Positions 1 through 11,468 of a DNA stretch of 64,000 bases are shown piece after piece (the first letter of the stretch is position 1; every line of letters begins with the position of its first letter). A model generated the notes under the pieces. That model was not told the origin of the DNA. It was given only the letters and a program-made list of their open reading frames with translations, and did not search any database. The position numbers and the translations under genes are program-made. This stretch comes from Phoebastria nigripes (taxonomy: Eukaryota > Chordata > Aves > Procellariiformes > Diomedeidae): positions 3,797,721-3,861,720 of the forward strand of contig JAYKAV010001000.1 in assembly GCA_035582835.1 (NCBI GenBank). Reading direction: 5' to 3'.

Positions 1-1702
1 ATACCAAACTCCCAGCTTATAGTCATCCCCTATCCTCATAATGTTCCTCGAAGGTAACTTCATCATTTTGATTTGCACTTCACAAAATTACATTACTACA
101 GAGTTTAAATTGGGCATTATGTGTAGGTTTAAAAATAGTCACTTATATAGAAAGTAAATTTAAGAACAATCGGGGCAGGGGGGGGTCAGTTCTGTAGATG
201 TAGTTGCCTCTGTGACTAGGCAGAATACTTCTCAAGTATTAACACAGCCTCTTAGATAGTGCCCATAAACAATCAAAATCTATTACCAGCTTATACAAAC
301 AATCAAAATGTATTACCAGCTCAACTCCTGTAAATAATAACCTATACGCTAGATTTACGAACATTCTTTTTGACAAATTGCAAGCATGGTAATGATTGAA
401 GCAAGCACTTTTGTTTCACCAAACATGCAATTTCTGTCTAGTTGCATATAAAAGCTTTAGTTCAGTGCTGTTGCCACAGGTATAAATGTTTTTCTTTAAG
501 TAAAGGTGAATGGGTTGGTTACACAAGAGCTTGAACACTGAATTCACTTCGCAATTAAAATATTTATCCCAGAAAGAGAGCATGTTTCTCTCTTTGCTAT
601 TAGAGAAAACATTAGTCACATATTCCAGCTGCTTTTTGCTGCTTGATCTACTAGTGAGGTCAGTTGCATTTATCACGCAGAAATGATTCTGACATCAGTT
701 TCAGCAGTTAATTTTACTATAGGACAAATAACAGTTGAGAAGTGATGTGCCACTTGAGTTGCTAATTAACAACCACAGGAATAACATCTGCCAGATGAAG
801 AAAATTTACTTATAGTCTTGAGATATTTAAAAGTATGTGTTATGCAGAAATTTTTATGTCATCTTATCCTTAAACTATTTTTGCTTTCCTATAAAGTAAG
901 TTTATGGACACTGTAGAACAGCAGAGGATAGAATTCCCAGAAGAAATCAGATTTCATAATAAACACTTTTTAAATGTATTTGACATAGATATGTTGTTTC
1001 CTGAGAGGCATCAGTGCTGCCTCAACATAGAGCCTCCTGCTGACAGCTTTCCCATGATAGGAAGCCTGGAATACAAAAAGGGTGTTAACTGAGCCTCAGG
1101 ACCCCGCAACATTCAAGCAATGTCTTCCAGAAGCCCTTAAAGTGCTTAATTTTGTTGCTGTCCAGCATTCTCCTGCCAGAATCAACTGGTTCTGTTGTCT
1201 ACAACTGCAGTCGTCCCTGGGTAAACTTCGGACTGAGAGATGCCTAACCAATTGGACCCCATGAGCCTGTCCAAGAGGAGCTTCTCATGTGGAGGAAACA
1301 ATCTATCTTACAAGCTTATTTAACCCTGCTTCTCCACCTCCCCAAGCCCCAGGCAATTTTGTGGAAGGTTTTCCTACACATTTTACTTTGTCCTGGGCAG
1401 GGGCGGGAGATAAATCTCCTAATGAGAAAAAAGTCAGCCCCTGAGCATATCCATAGCATTCCTGGAAAGTTAAACAGAAACTGAATTTAGACACGGCATT
1501 ACCTGAAAGTAATTATATTAAGCCATATATTTCCAAATAAACACCATTAAGCTTCAGTCTCTAATTATAGCCACGAGTTTCTGTAGACCAAGCTGTTACC
1601 TGTCTTACACTAGCAGGCTCTTTTCATTGTCATAACTTAAATCTGTTTTCTGCTTCCTAATGAAAGGTATAATGTTTCCTTGTATTTTCTTCTTTTGTAT
1701 AG
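1..1702 (+). other. ITFG1: ITFG1 intron (3' part only)
   Basis: AT-rich non-coding sequence ending in a polypyrimidine-rich stretch and an AG acceptor directly before the ITFG1 penultimate exon. The short open frames here (for example 904-1092 and 1082-1264) show no domain or splice context I recognise and are treated as chance frames. An imperfect 30-bp direct duplication lies at about 267-322. The upstream exons of ITFG1, which encode the FG-GAP ectodomain, must lie before the window. Confidence 0.75.
267..322. repeat. Imperfect 30-bp direct duplication
   Basis: AAACAATCAAAATCTATTAC continues to CAGCT, and the block recurs 30 nt later with a single C-to-G difference. Located in the ITFG1 intron. 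Confidence 0.8.
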
Positions 1703-1820
1703 CTGGAGTGCCAAGCTGTATCTGACCCCAAGTAACATTGTGCTGCTAACAGCTATAGCCTTAATTGGTGTCTGCGTTTTCATCCTGGCAATAATTGGCA
1801 TATTACACTGGCAAGAAAAG
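1703..1820 (+). CDS. ITFG1: ITFG1 penultimate exon (transmembrane segment)
   Basis: The exon is 118 nt: one base completing a split codon plus 39 codons. It is preceded by a T-rich tract and TATAG acceptor and followed by a GTAAGC donor. It encodes WSAKLYLTPSN, then the membrane-spanning helix, then HWQEK. The only reading frame that continues into the downstream exon is this one. Confidence 0.93.
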
Positions 1821-4800
1821 GTAAGCTTAATTAACTAGATTTTTTTCTATATTTTCTATACTATTTAACACTTCCTAATATTTTACAGTCTTGTACATTG
1901 GGTTTTTTGAGTAGTTTGCTACAGTATAATTTCTGACACAGACTGTATTCATTCCCAAAAGGTGTTTATTATTAATTCGGTATTTACTGCAAGCTTAAAA
2001 ATTGGCATTGCTTTTATTTAAGCTCTAAGACACTTAAAAAGGGAAATGAAGAGCAACATGGATAAGCTTTTGCCATTAAGCTGTTATTCCTAACTAAATG
2101 AGACGTTTTTGTTTCATATCTAAGCTTTCTATTTTGCAGAGTTTTAAGGAGTACTGTTATGGAAAATGGAACATAAACTCAGTTTACTTATCTTGAGTTC
2201 TGCTGGTAATCTAAAAATAAGGAAAACATCTCTCTTTCTGTATCTATCCTTGCTGATTGCACTGACATCAGCATTCAAGACTGTATAGGGAGTCAATCGT
2301 GTGCATATTGGCTGCTTTGCTCTGCGTGTCTGAATTATACATGCGGTGTATAGAAATCCATTGATTTGAAGAAGCATTTTGAAAGGGGCCTTTCATGTCA
2401 CAAAAGAAATGCGTTCCCATTTTTCTTAACTATGCTCAGCTCACAGTCATATCCAACTGGCAGGATTGCCAATAAATGCTACTACATACCCAAACCATAA
2501 TCTTAGCTGTCAAATAAAATTACTGCGCATTTTGACATGGTAGAACTGTTTGTTATTTTGTGCTTGTGGAAATAAAATGACCTTGTTAAACATTCAGATA
2601 GGCTTTGCGCATGCTTCATATTTAAATAAAACACAGAAAGCAAAGAAATACAAAGTTTATGATGACTGTCCTTAGCATGTCCTACTGTACCAAGAAAGCA
2701 TTGCTAACCGGTAGCTAGGACTATGCACTGGCTGGGTTTAACTCTGTCTCCAACACATCTTAAGCAACAAGAGTAGCAGAAAAAATACTTGGCCTTTGAG
2801 TTGCAGAAGGATTAACTATGTATAATTCTATCTGGAGAAATGGAGATTTAATGTTAACATTTAAAACAATTCTTTGTATAATAATCCATGTATTGTAACG
2901 TAAAGAAGCACTCAGCCCAGAGCGAGTGGTTTCTGAGCCATTTTAAACCGCATTAGGTATATGTGAATGAAGTGGTGTATTGGTTATATTATAAACTCAT
3001 TTCCAACAGCTGCATCTTGCTGAAAATAGGCACAAATATTTGGATAAATTGTGTGTATTTTCAGACTACTGTATAAACATTTGTTAATTCCTATAATTTT
3101 CCTATGCCCCCCTATTGATTTTTACCTTCCCAATTTTTAGAAGAAATGGTTGAGGTACAGAACAAATAAGAATCTTGACCAAGGCTGTATTGTGCATCAC
3201 TGACATGACTGGGAGTTAAACTCCAAAGTTCCTTTTCTCTAAGCTTGTTCTTGGTTTACTGCCTCTTTCAGTAATCCTCTCATAAAAATACTGTTCTGCC
3301 TAAATGCTGTTTTTCCTTACAGACTCTAGAGTGCCTATAGCAAAGAAAGGAAGGGGAAATGTACTGGCAGTTACAATCTCTTTTTTTTTTTCCCAGATAT
3401 ATCTGTCTGTAAGCTGCAGTGTTTTATTCAGAAGTTAAAATAAACCATGTACTTTGACCTCTGCAGATAAGTAGTAAGAGGAGCCCTTTGTCTACAATAG
3501 TTCTTATACACTCATCTGCCAGCCAAGCATTGTATTGTTCAAATAACTGTAGGATTTAGGGGTAGTATGTTGCTCTGTCAAGCCATAGAAATTTTGGATC
3601 CATTTTAAAAAAAAAAGCTTTTAAACCTCAGTTACTAGTTTTTAGTTTTGATACATCAAATGAAAGAGAAACTGAGCAAGAATTTATACCATTATTCATC
3701 TTACAACAATATAGGCTGCTACATTAGCTAAGGACCTTGATATTCCTATATTCTGATTCTTTATAACTTGCTTTGTGGTATTGAGGCTAGTCATGTGAAC
3801 ACTACACGTTGATGATAATACTGCTAGAGAAGTTTTGATGGATTCATCAGAATATCAGTTACTGTCAAACTTGAAGTAGTAATTTTTTCGGGAAGCATAC
3901 AAGAAATGGAGTGAAAATTGCTTTCTAAGTGAGACTATAAAATTTTGTGCAATGTGACAAGCATTTCCATGTAGGAAAGAGTATGCCACTCCCTTCTTCC
4001 CACCCCATTTTTGACATTCAAAATACCACCGACATTGATAAAGTCCCTGTCAAAAAGCCAGACTGATATATCTTCAACTCCACTGACAGCTCTGCTTCTG
4101 CCACAAAATGCAGTAAAATCCATAGTTAATCCAATGGAGTTGCTATCATACATAAACATTGTGTGATGAGGAAATCTTTGGCCTCGACCCAAAGCAGATG
4201 ACAAACTTTCATGGCAGAACACATGCACCGATTTCTACCAAAATTGTCATGTATATTTATCAACTGAGATACAAATCTGAAGCCCACACAACAGCATACT
4301 GTAAAGGCTTTTCTTTGGTTTACGCATTAAAAAAAAAAAAAAAAAAGTATAAGCAAGCTAAAAAGCATTTAAATCTGTTTTGCTAAATTCACTTATGCTA
4401 GGATTTACACATACTGTCTGTCATGACAAAAACACTGTTTTCTAGAAAAGTTCACACTATGTTCAAAAATCCTTTAGTAAGTGCTTTCATACTCCGTTAC
4501 TGCTTTAGAACACAAGAGGAGGCTTGTGGGAGAGGACATGTTTTTACACATTACATGGATTATGGGTACAATTTAAATATGCTTCTTTTTTCCAAGCGCC
4601 ATCCAAACTACTCTTTCAGCAGATCAATGTGTGTTCTGCATAAATAAGCAGGGAAATGCATCCTACCTCACATTTTCATAATACAAACAAAAACATTCAA
4701 CATTTTTAGCCTACTTGGTGCTGTTAATTGTTGGTTGAACTGCCATCTTTGTTTAAATTTGTATTTAACAGAATTTTTTAAAAAGAATCTAATTTGAAGT

Positions 4801-5244
4801 GTAACATAGATGACATTTACAGTTAATCCAGACTAATTTCATCTCGTATTTATAATGCAGACGAAATAAATGCATACTAGGAAACATTCTTCGTTTTTGA
4901 AATATTCCTTTTAAAAAGGCATTATTAAAAATAATAGAAAATAATGGGTCATAAATACTGAAACAGCTGAGCATTAACAGCAGAAGCCAATTTTGAGTAG
5001 ATTATTGCTATTTCAAACTGACATCATTTAAAAGCTAATTATTGGGGCCTTTTACTAAGCTTTTTTGCCTTTTGTCAAATGAGTGACTTGGAAAAAATCA
5101 ACCATTCTCTGACATTTGACAACTCATTTCTGTAACAGTATTGCTCTAGATCCCACAAAGTGTTTTTTTATTATTATTTTTCAGAAAGCAGATGACAGAG
5201 AGAAGCGACAGGAGGCTCATCGGTTCCATTTTGATGCTATGTGA
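1703..5244 (+). CDS. ITFG1: ITFG1 C-terminal coding region (partial gene, last two coding exons)
   Basis: Seen: two exons joined at phase 0 encode the last 58 complete codons, comprising a short juxtamembrane stretch (WSAKLYLTPS), a hydrophobic helix of about 25 residues rich in I, L, V and A, then HWQEK and a charged tail ending in HRFHFDAM and TGA. This matches the C-terminus of ITFG1 (TIP, or LINKIN) as I know it from other vertebrates. Known: ITFG1 is a single-pass type I membrane protein with an extracellular seven-bladed FG-GAP/integrin-alpha-like propeller; it has been linked to cell adhesion during collective migration and to RUVBL1/2 and tubulin, and its shed ectodomain was described as a T-cell modulator. 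The propeller exons lie upstream of the window. Position immediately 5' of NETO2 on the same strand agrees with human synteny. Confidence 0.93.
1821..5184 (+). other. ITFG1: ITFG1 last intron
   Basis: GT-AG intron of 3,364 nt (donor GTAAGC, acceptor TTATTTTTCAG). AT-rich. It contains a MIR/CORE-SINE-like remnant on the minus strand near 3135-3235 and an 18-base A run at 4329-4346. No additional exon is evident; open frames at 3935-4647 lack splice or homology support. Confidence 0.88.
3135..3235 (-). repeat. MIR/CORE-SINE-like remnant
   Basis: Read on the + strand, the segment carries in order the landmarks of the reverse complement of a tRNA-derived CORE-SINE/MIR: GAGGTACAGA, then a stretch resembling the 'cttgcccaaggtcacacag' block (here ATCTTGACCAAGGCTGTATTG), then TGACTGGGAGTTAAACTCC. 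The copy is diverged and incomplete. The call is by eye from remembered consensus; a RepeatMasker comparison would settle it. Confidence 0.45.
5185..5244 (+). CDS. ITFG1: ITFG1 last coding exon
   Basis: After a TTTTTCAG acceptor, 19 codons encode a basic/acidic cytoplasmic tail (KADDREKRQEAHRFHFDAM) followed by TGA at 5242-5244. The tail is, as I recall it, essentially invariant among vertebrate ITFG1 proteins, which makes the identification firm despite its length. Confidence 0.94.
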   Translation, partial: KADDREKRQEAHRFHFDAM

Positions 5245-5588
5245 CATGCCTTAATATTTATGAAGGAGCTGCTACTCATTTGCTTAATTGAAATACTAAA
5301 TTCTGATTTGTAAAATGATTACCGTGAAAATACTGCTGGTGTGCTATTTGTAAATGTTGAGTTATTTGGTATTTATTTGGAAAGTATTAAAATTAGACCT
5401 GAATGTCTCACAAGGCCTTTCAGTTAACAGACTGTATATAATAGCATTTGGTCTTTATTTAATAGAACTGTAAATTTATTTTTCTTAGTAAAGGGATGAA
5501 ATTGCATGTGTCATTGTTTACGTACCACCAATTCTTTAGTAATGTTTGATAGAAAGCTGTGTAAATAAAGTTTAGCATTTTAGTGAGC
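5245..5588 (+). other. ITFG1: ITFG1 3' UTR
   Basis: AT-rich sequence from the ITFG1 stop codon to the predicted cleavage region about 15-25 nt after the AATAAA at 5564. A UGUAAAUA Pumilio-type octamer at 5560-5567 overlaps the poly(A) signal. The 3' end is inferred from the signal, not from transcript data; longer isoforms are possible. Confidence 0.7.
5564..5569 (+). terminator. ITFG1: ITFG1 polyadenylation signal
   Basis: Canonical AATAAA about 320 nt after the stop codon, followed within 50 nt by a T/G-containing downstream element (TTTGTACC ... GTGGTCTTGTC). It is the first canonical hexamer after the ITFG1 stop codon that has a plausible downstream element. Confidence 0.7.
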
Positions 5589-5589
5589 A

Positions 5590-8500
5590 GAATACTTTGT
5601 ACCACTTGAAGTGGTCTTGTCATTTATACATTCCTGCAAAATAATCTGCATTTCTGAAAATTAAGCTTGAGCAGTTTCTCATGACTTGATCATTAATTAT
5701 TTTGATTGTACTAAATGGTGCTCAACCTAAAGTATTCTGTATTTTTCTTTGTTTAAATCCATATGTACAATAATTAAATAGAATAAGTATTAGAATTTAG
5801 GAATTGGAGAACTAAAAGAAACCTGCAATGTTAATGCTAGTTCAGTAGCTCATCATGGGATAGATGTAGTATTTATGTGTGTTCGTTCTAGAGAGAAGAC
5901 AATGCATTAAAAAATTAAAATAATGAAAACGTATCAGCATTACATAAACTGCTTTTATAATTAAACTTTAACCACATTTATTTTAGAAAGGCCTAAAATC
6001 GTTATGAAAGTAACTTTTTTTTTTTTTTTTTACTTATACGAAAGGTATGGGATTTTTTTGTTTGGTTTTGTTTTCAAAGAAGTTAAAAGAAACATTTTGG
6101 AGTGGAAGGAGAATGAGGATTGACTCCCTAAAATTTATTGCTAAGGGATGAGATATACAAAGATTAAATTAAGAATATAATAGGATACTCGGAATAAGCA
6201 ATGTACATTATCTATGTACACTATTATGCCCAAATTTCATAAGGCTGTAATAATTACATAAGACGAGTAGCTCAACTTCCTATATTTAAAATGGTGATAA
6301 TGTTACAATTGCTCAGTGTACTTTGGATCCTGGAAGAGTCTCTAAAAATAATCATGCTTTTATTTAATAGTTATTCCTTAGTGATATGAGTTTACATGAT
6401 TAATTGTGCATTTAAATCTGTCAATTTGCATTCCTAACAAATACTGTTTGATAAACTAGAATGCATTTTCTCAACAAACTACAAAGTGTTGGTCTTGCAG
6501 GCAATCAACCTCTGCAGTAGGTGTCTCTTCCGGTCTGGCACTTGTCCTGTAACCTGCTGTCCAGTAACACTACCTTTGCTGGTCAATACAGGAAGAGAAA
6601 AGAGAGAGCCAGGTACAAAGCTGAACTGATTATGTCCCCCCTGAATCACAGTCAAACAATTTGTTACCATGGCAGTGCTGAACAGTGACCCATTCATACA
6701 GCAGCATCAAGCCAAAAATCAGAAAAGTACTCATAAGCGGTCTACTAAGCTGTGAAGTTTTACTAGATGTTTCTAATATGAACTGATCGGATTCCAACAA
6801 AGGAGACTTTCATATTACATTACTGTTAGTATTCAGGATAGCATCTTTCCTTAATGCACACCTTTAATATTCCTCTTAGAGTGGCATGAAAAGTTAAGAT
6901 TTTTTTAGATAAATACTTAATGCTATTGGACTTTTTAAACCGCATTGATAGAATTTGCTCCTGACAGCAAAAGTAATAATGGATTTCATAATTAAGAGGA
7001 AGCACAATTCAATATATTTTCCTGTCTTTTTCAGAGGGTTGGAAAATAAGGCTAAACGCATAATGCCACTGCAGCAGCAAAGTTGTCTGTAGCCCTCTAT
7101 CACAATATAACAAACATAGATTAGCCTCCTTACGTTTTTTGGAAAAACAATTAGGAATGAAATAACCTCATGCTGACATTTAAGCTGTTGTCAAGTTAAC
7201 AAAACAATGAACTCAGTATCTTTTGCTTTAAGGTATTTTGCATGCTCAGTAGTGCATCATTGCATCACTTTATGTACAATACATTATTGGTGCTTTAATG
7301 GCTTTCTTATAATAAAGTTTACCACAGGTTCTAACTACTCATAGCTTGGCTCACAACAGTTTATGCATACTATTTTGAATTAAGATATTAAATATTGTTA
7401 AACCACTTGTTAAAGGTTTCATGTTGTACTTTGGTTTTCTATTCTATATGCATCAAAAATATGTTTGGGTAAGCTTATTACCCTTGTACCAGTAAGTTAA
7501 AGAAAGCAGCATCAATTAGAAAGTGTAGTTCCAGGTGATTGTCACAGTAACTGAGAAGTGAGAAATAGTTCTAACTACAGAAATTTTCAAAATCCATCCA
7601 CCGTAACACAGCCCTGGTGAGAAATGCTATTGGAAGGCTTCTTCAGTGTGAAATCTCACCTATATAAAAATACTGTTGACGCGCCAACTGACAGATGGCT
7701 GTTGAAATACCATCTTTCTTTGTTCTCATTTTCCATGAGAAGCTTTAAGACTGAATCTTCCTACCAGATTTATCATTAATTCACCATAATCCCCCAACAA
7801 AAGAACCAACTTTTCTGCTGCAGATTAATAGGCATATTCTATATAGTATGATATTCCTCCTATGATGAGGCCATCTTTCTTAACAGGCAGCTTTATTAAA
7901 AACACTTGCTACAATTAATTGAAAAGTAATTACTATAAATGCACCAAGTCAATTCAGGACTTGTATAATTACTTTCAAATAAATGACACCTGAATAGAAC
8001 AAGAGAAGTCATTCCATAAGTTTCTACTATATTATAATCATCAGAGCTTAGTTTTGTTAAAAAAACGTAAAAGCATTAACCATGCCAGTTTTGAAGGTAT
8101 TAATAACCAAAAGAATTATTTTTTAAAATGCAGAAAATAAAATTATGCTTAAAATAATCTCAGACTTTGCAAATAAATAGTATTAAGACCAGTGATTTCA
8201 CAAAAACATCTGCAATTCAAACACATTCTAAAAGGGATGGGCAAATTTTTTGATCGAAGGCTGAGAAGTATGTCAAGAAATCAAGAGCAATAGAGATGTT
8301 AAATCTGAAATGTTGCTATGCTGTTTCAGAAGCCCTATTATTCATTCTATTTTTTTTTCCATTTTGGTGACAAGATCTTTTTGTTGAGGCTCTAGTAATA
8401 TTGGCCTCAGCTGTCACTTTGAAAATAATCAACCACACAGCACTATTTTTATAATTAATTCCTGTCTTCAGCGAAAAATGTGATCCCATCTATGATACAA

Positions 8501-10989
8501 TCCATAAAAATTGTAAAATATATGCTAACCTTATTTTGAAATTCCTGAATTTCCTAACTTCAGCCAGAAAAGTTTGTAGGTATATTCTAATACTCAGATC
8601 TAATTCTATTGGCTAGCAAATAGAGAAGTGCACAGTAAGCTTTCTGAAGACTACCAGTATTCTTCATGACTATTCGAAAGTTTGCAGTGTTCTTAACTCA
8701 GTAGTAAATAACAAAGCCAATTATACATATTTATGTATGTTTACATATTATGTAAGACTAAGAGGCACTTGCACCTTCTATCATTTTCTAATTAGAAATT
8801 GTATATAATTAAGATTTATCAAATGCACCTAAATCCTGTTGACAAACCCAGGCACCAGAACAGTTAAAATGTAACTCCTAACTTCCTTTCATAATTATTC
8901 ACTGTTGACATCTATATTTTTGCAACCTCTTTTAAAAACAATATCCAAATAGCCTCAAACGTAGTAAAAAAATGCTGGTCTAAGGCTATTTGTGATGTAC
9001 AATCTGCTACTCGAGAGCAGCAAATACTTTAGGTAATATTAAAATTAAAACTTCTAGCAGAACAGCAAAACAAAGGAAGTTTTAAGGAAGAACTGTTGGG
9101 AGGAGGCAAAACCAGTTCTAATAATGGAAATTTAAGCCTTTTATTGCAGCAGAGCACCTGCTGTAACTGACTCATTCTTTAACTGTTCATGCAGGATTTA
9201 CCTACATCAAAAGGAGCAGTCCCATTGCCTTCCGTGAACTACTCCCATTCAAAAATAATCATGATGACTCAACAGAGCAGCAGAACAATACACAACTGGC
9301 TGTCCAAAAGCTGTCTTCAACCTTTCTTAACTCCCAAACTCAAGTTTAATTAACTCAAGCTTACTGCTGGCTTGACCCGGTGGCACAGCATTTTCTTCCC
9401 TGGAAACTAGCATTCTGCAGGCTCAGAAAATGGGAAGTGAAAGTTTCTTCAGACCTGTCACTAGTTTACTATAAAATATTTTAAAGCACCACCTATAACA
9501 AGAACTCTAGCAAGACAAAGCAACAGGGATGTCCACGTGAGAAATTTCTCTGAAAGCAGCAGTAAATGATGGCAGAATATGCCCCAAATCTATGAGTTGA
9601 TGCTACTACCTGCATCTCCCACACTGACAGCTTGACGCAGCCCTGGGAAAAGAACAGGATGGAAAAGCTACTACACTTCCCCAAGTGTGTAATAGCTCTA
9701 TTCAACCTTCTAATGGACAAGCTAGGAGTTCAACTTTTCAGTTAAATTGACTGTAGCAGATTGGGTCTTTGCAATTACTGCCAACTTGTATTGAGCACAA
9801 GATATTACTAGGTTTTTCTCGTATTTCTTTGGTGTGAGACAATTGACCACAAATAGTTTTCTTAAATGCAAATTCAGCTTGAGACCTGAGAATCAGGCTA
9901 GTTCTCTCATTTCTTATGTCATCACAAGTAATAAAAATATCCAAGCCAAATTTTGCCATCAGCCACACTGTACTGTATAATTTGTGAATTCAAAAAAAAA
10001 AAGCCAAAAAAAAAAAAGCAACCCCCTGTCTCCTAACAATCTGCACAACAGCATAATCAGATTTTAATTTTGTGCTTATGTACTTGCAGAGAAGATAAAA
10101 AATTGTGGATGATGCACAGATACACTAGAAATTATTAGTCTGTTAGATATTTTCTTGAGTTACTACAGTAAACATTTTTGTTAGTAAAGAAAAAATGCAA
10201 AGTAGATCCACCTAATGAGGACTTCTCTTAATATAGGAGTTTTCACTATATAATTTAACATTTCATCACATCACTATACAAACATGGTTAAGAGGTGAAC
10301 AGAGATAAATTGCTTTATCCACTGCTGGAATGCAGCAGCTATTTAACAATTCATGGGAAAACTACCCTTTGAGAAGGACTGTATCATCTCTATTTGAAAT
10401 TGAAAGGACAATTCGAGTAAGCGGAATAATATAATTATGTAACTTGGGATTTTGCCAGAGCATCAAGCTTAATACTTCATCAAGCTTCTTAGAACACTGA
10501 AATGGATCTTTAATGCCCAGAAAAGCTCAGGACCTTTACAATAAGGTCTTGCCGGGTCTCCCCTGCGCCCCGGGGCTGAGCAGAGCGCAGGAGCGCTCGG
10601 GGGGAGGAGTGCCACCTCCCGCACACGCAGCCCCGCGGGGCTCCGCGCCGGCTTCGGCCAACTGCTCTTCGGTCCTTCCTTGCTTAATTCGCCATAACTG
10701 ACAATCATATTGACTTGAAGAGCCTGAAATATTTAACTGATAATCTGAGGCAAGAGAATGACCTTTTCTAACAGGATATGCTGACCTTTGAACATTGTAG
10801 AAAGAATTTAACATTCAAACACATAGCACCAAACCACAAGGAAATCAGAGCTTCACCTCTCACAACCATGTTCGAGACCGTAGTGAGCGGCCCTACTCCT
10901 TAAGCAGCCGGAATCGCAAGTTGCAATTATGCTTCTAATTTACAGTTCGCAAAATCCAGTGGGTCTATCGAGTGGGTTCCAAATTGTTT
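5590..10989. other. ITFG1-NETO2 intergenic spacer
   Basis: About 5.4 kb, AT-rich, between the ITFG1 poly(A) signal and the NETO2 CpG island. It contains a T run near 6016-6031 and paired A runs near 9991-10018. No gene, RNA gene or clear transposable element is recognised. Short minus-strand frames at 6479, 6894, 9493 and 9738 show no family features. A small GC-rich islet sits at its 3' side (10545-10680). Confidence 0.7.
10545..10680. promoter_or_regulatory. Isolated CpG-rich islet upstream of NETO2
   Basis: A sharply bounded GC- and CpG-rich patch (multiple CGC, GCG and CCGG) inside AT-rich sequence, about 2.3 kb before the NETO2 start codon and separated from the main island by about 300 nt of AT-rich DNA. 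It includes the near-palindrome GAGCGCAGGAGCGCTC. It could be an upstream promoter or enhancer, or part of a wider shore; the role is inferred. Confidence 0.4.
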
Positions 10990-11452
10990 CTATAAAGTGC
11001 CTGAGCTCGGACGGCGGAGTTCCGCGTGGGGTACCTGGAGGTTCAGACTTGCACCATTGTGCACGACCGCGACGGGGAGAAGAGAAGACCTGAGCTAAGT
11101 GGAGAACGTGACCTCCTGCATCCTGCGAGCGGGGCTGGAGCCTCGTCTCGGGCACGGGAAACCTGCGGTCGCCGCGCCCGGCACCGCAGCCCCTGCGGTG
11201 GACGGGCCGGGAGAGCTCGGACCGCTCCGGCCCGCTGCACAAAGCTTTGCAACACGCTCCGCGCACAGATCCAAACATCCCCTTATTTCAATACTTCAGG
11301 ATCCTGAGCGAAAGCTCTCAGCCTCGCCTAATCGGCAGTTCTAGGGAAAAGACATCCTATACGAAATACCATGAGACACTTCAACCCGTGTTGCCTATGG
11401 GAGATTTAGAAAAATCTCTAACGGGCTTACNTGCGTTGCTATAATTTTACAC

Positions 11453-11468
11453 GTTGCCGTACGGCAAC
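11453..11468. promoter_or_regulatory. Perfect 16-bp palindrome, RFX/X-box-like
   Basis: GTTGCCGTACGGCAAC is perfectly self-complementary. The outer hexamers GTTGCC and GGCAAC are the two half-sites of the RFX X-box, but separated by 4 bp rather than the usual 1-3. It lies at the edge of the island about 1.4 kb before the start codon; another GGCAAC half-site is at 12513-12518. Binding is inferred from motif similarity only. Confidence 0.35.
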
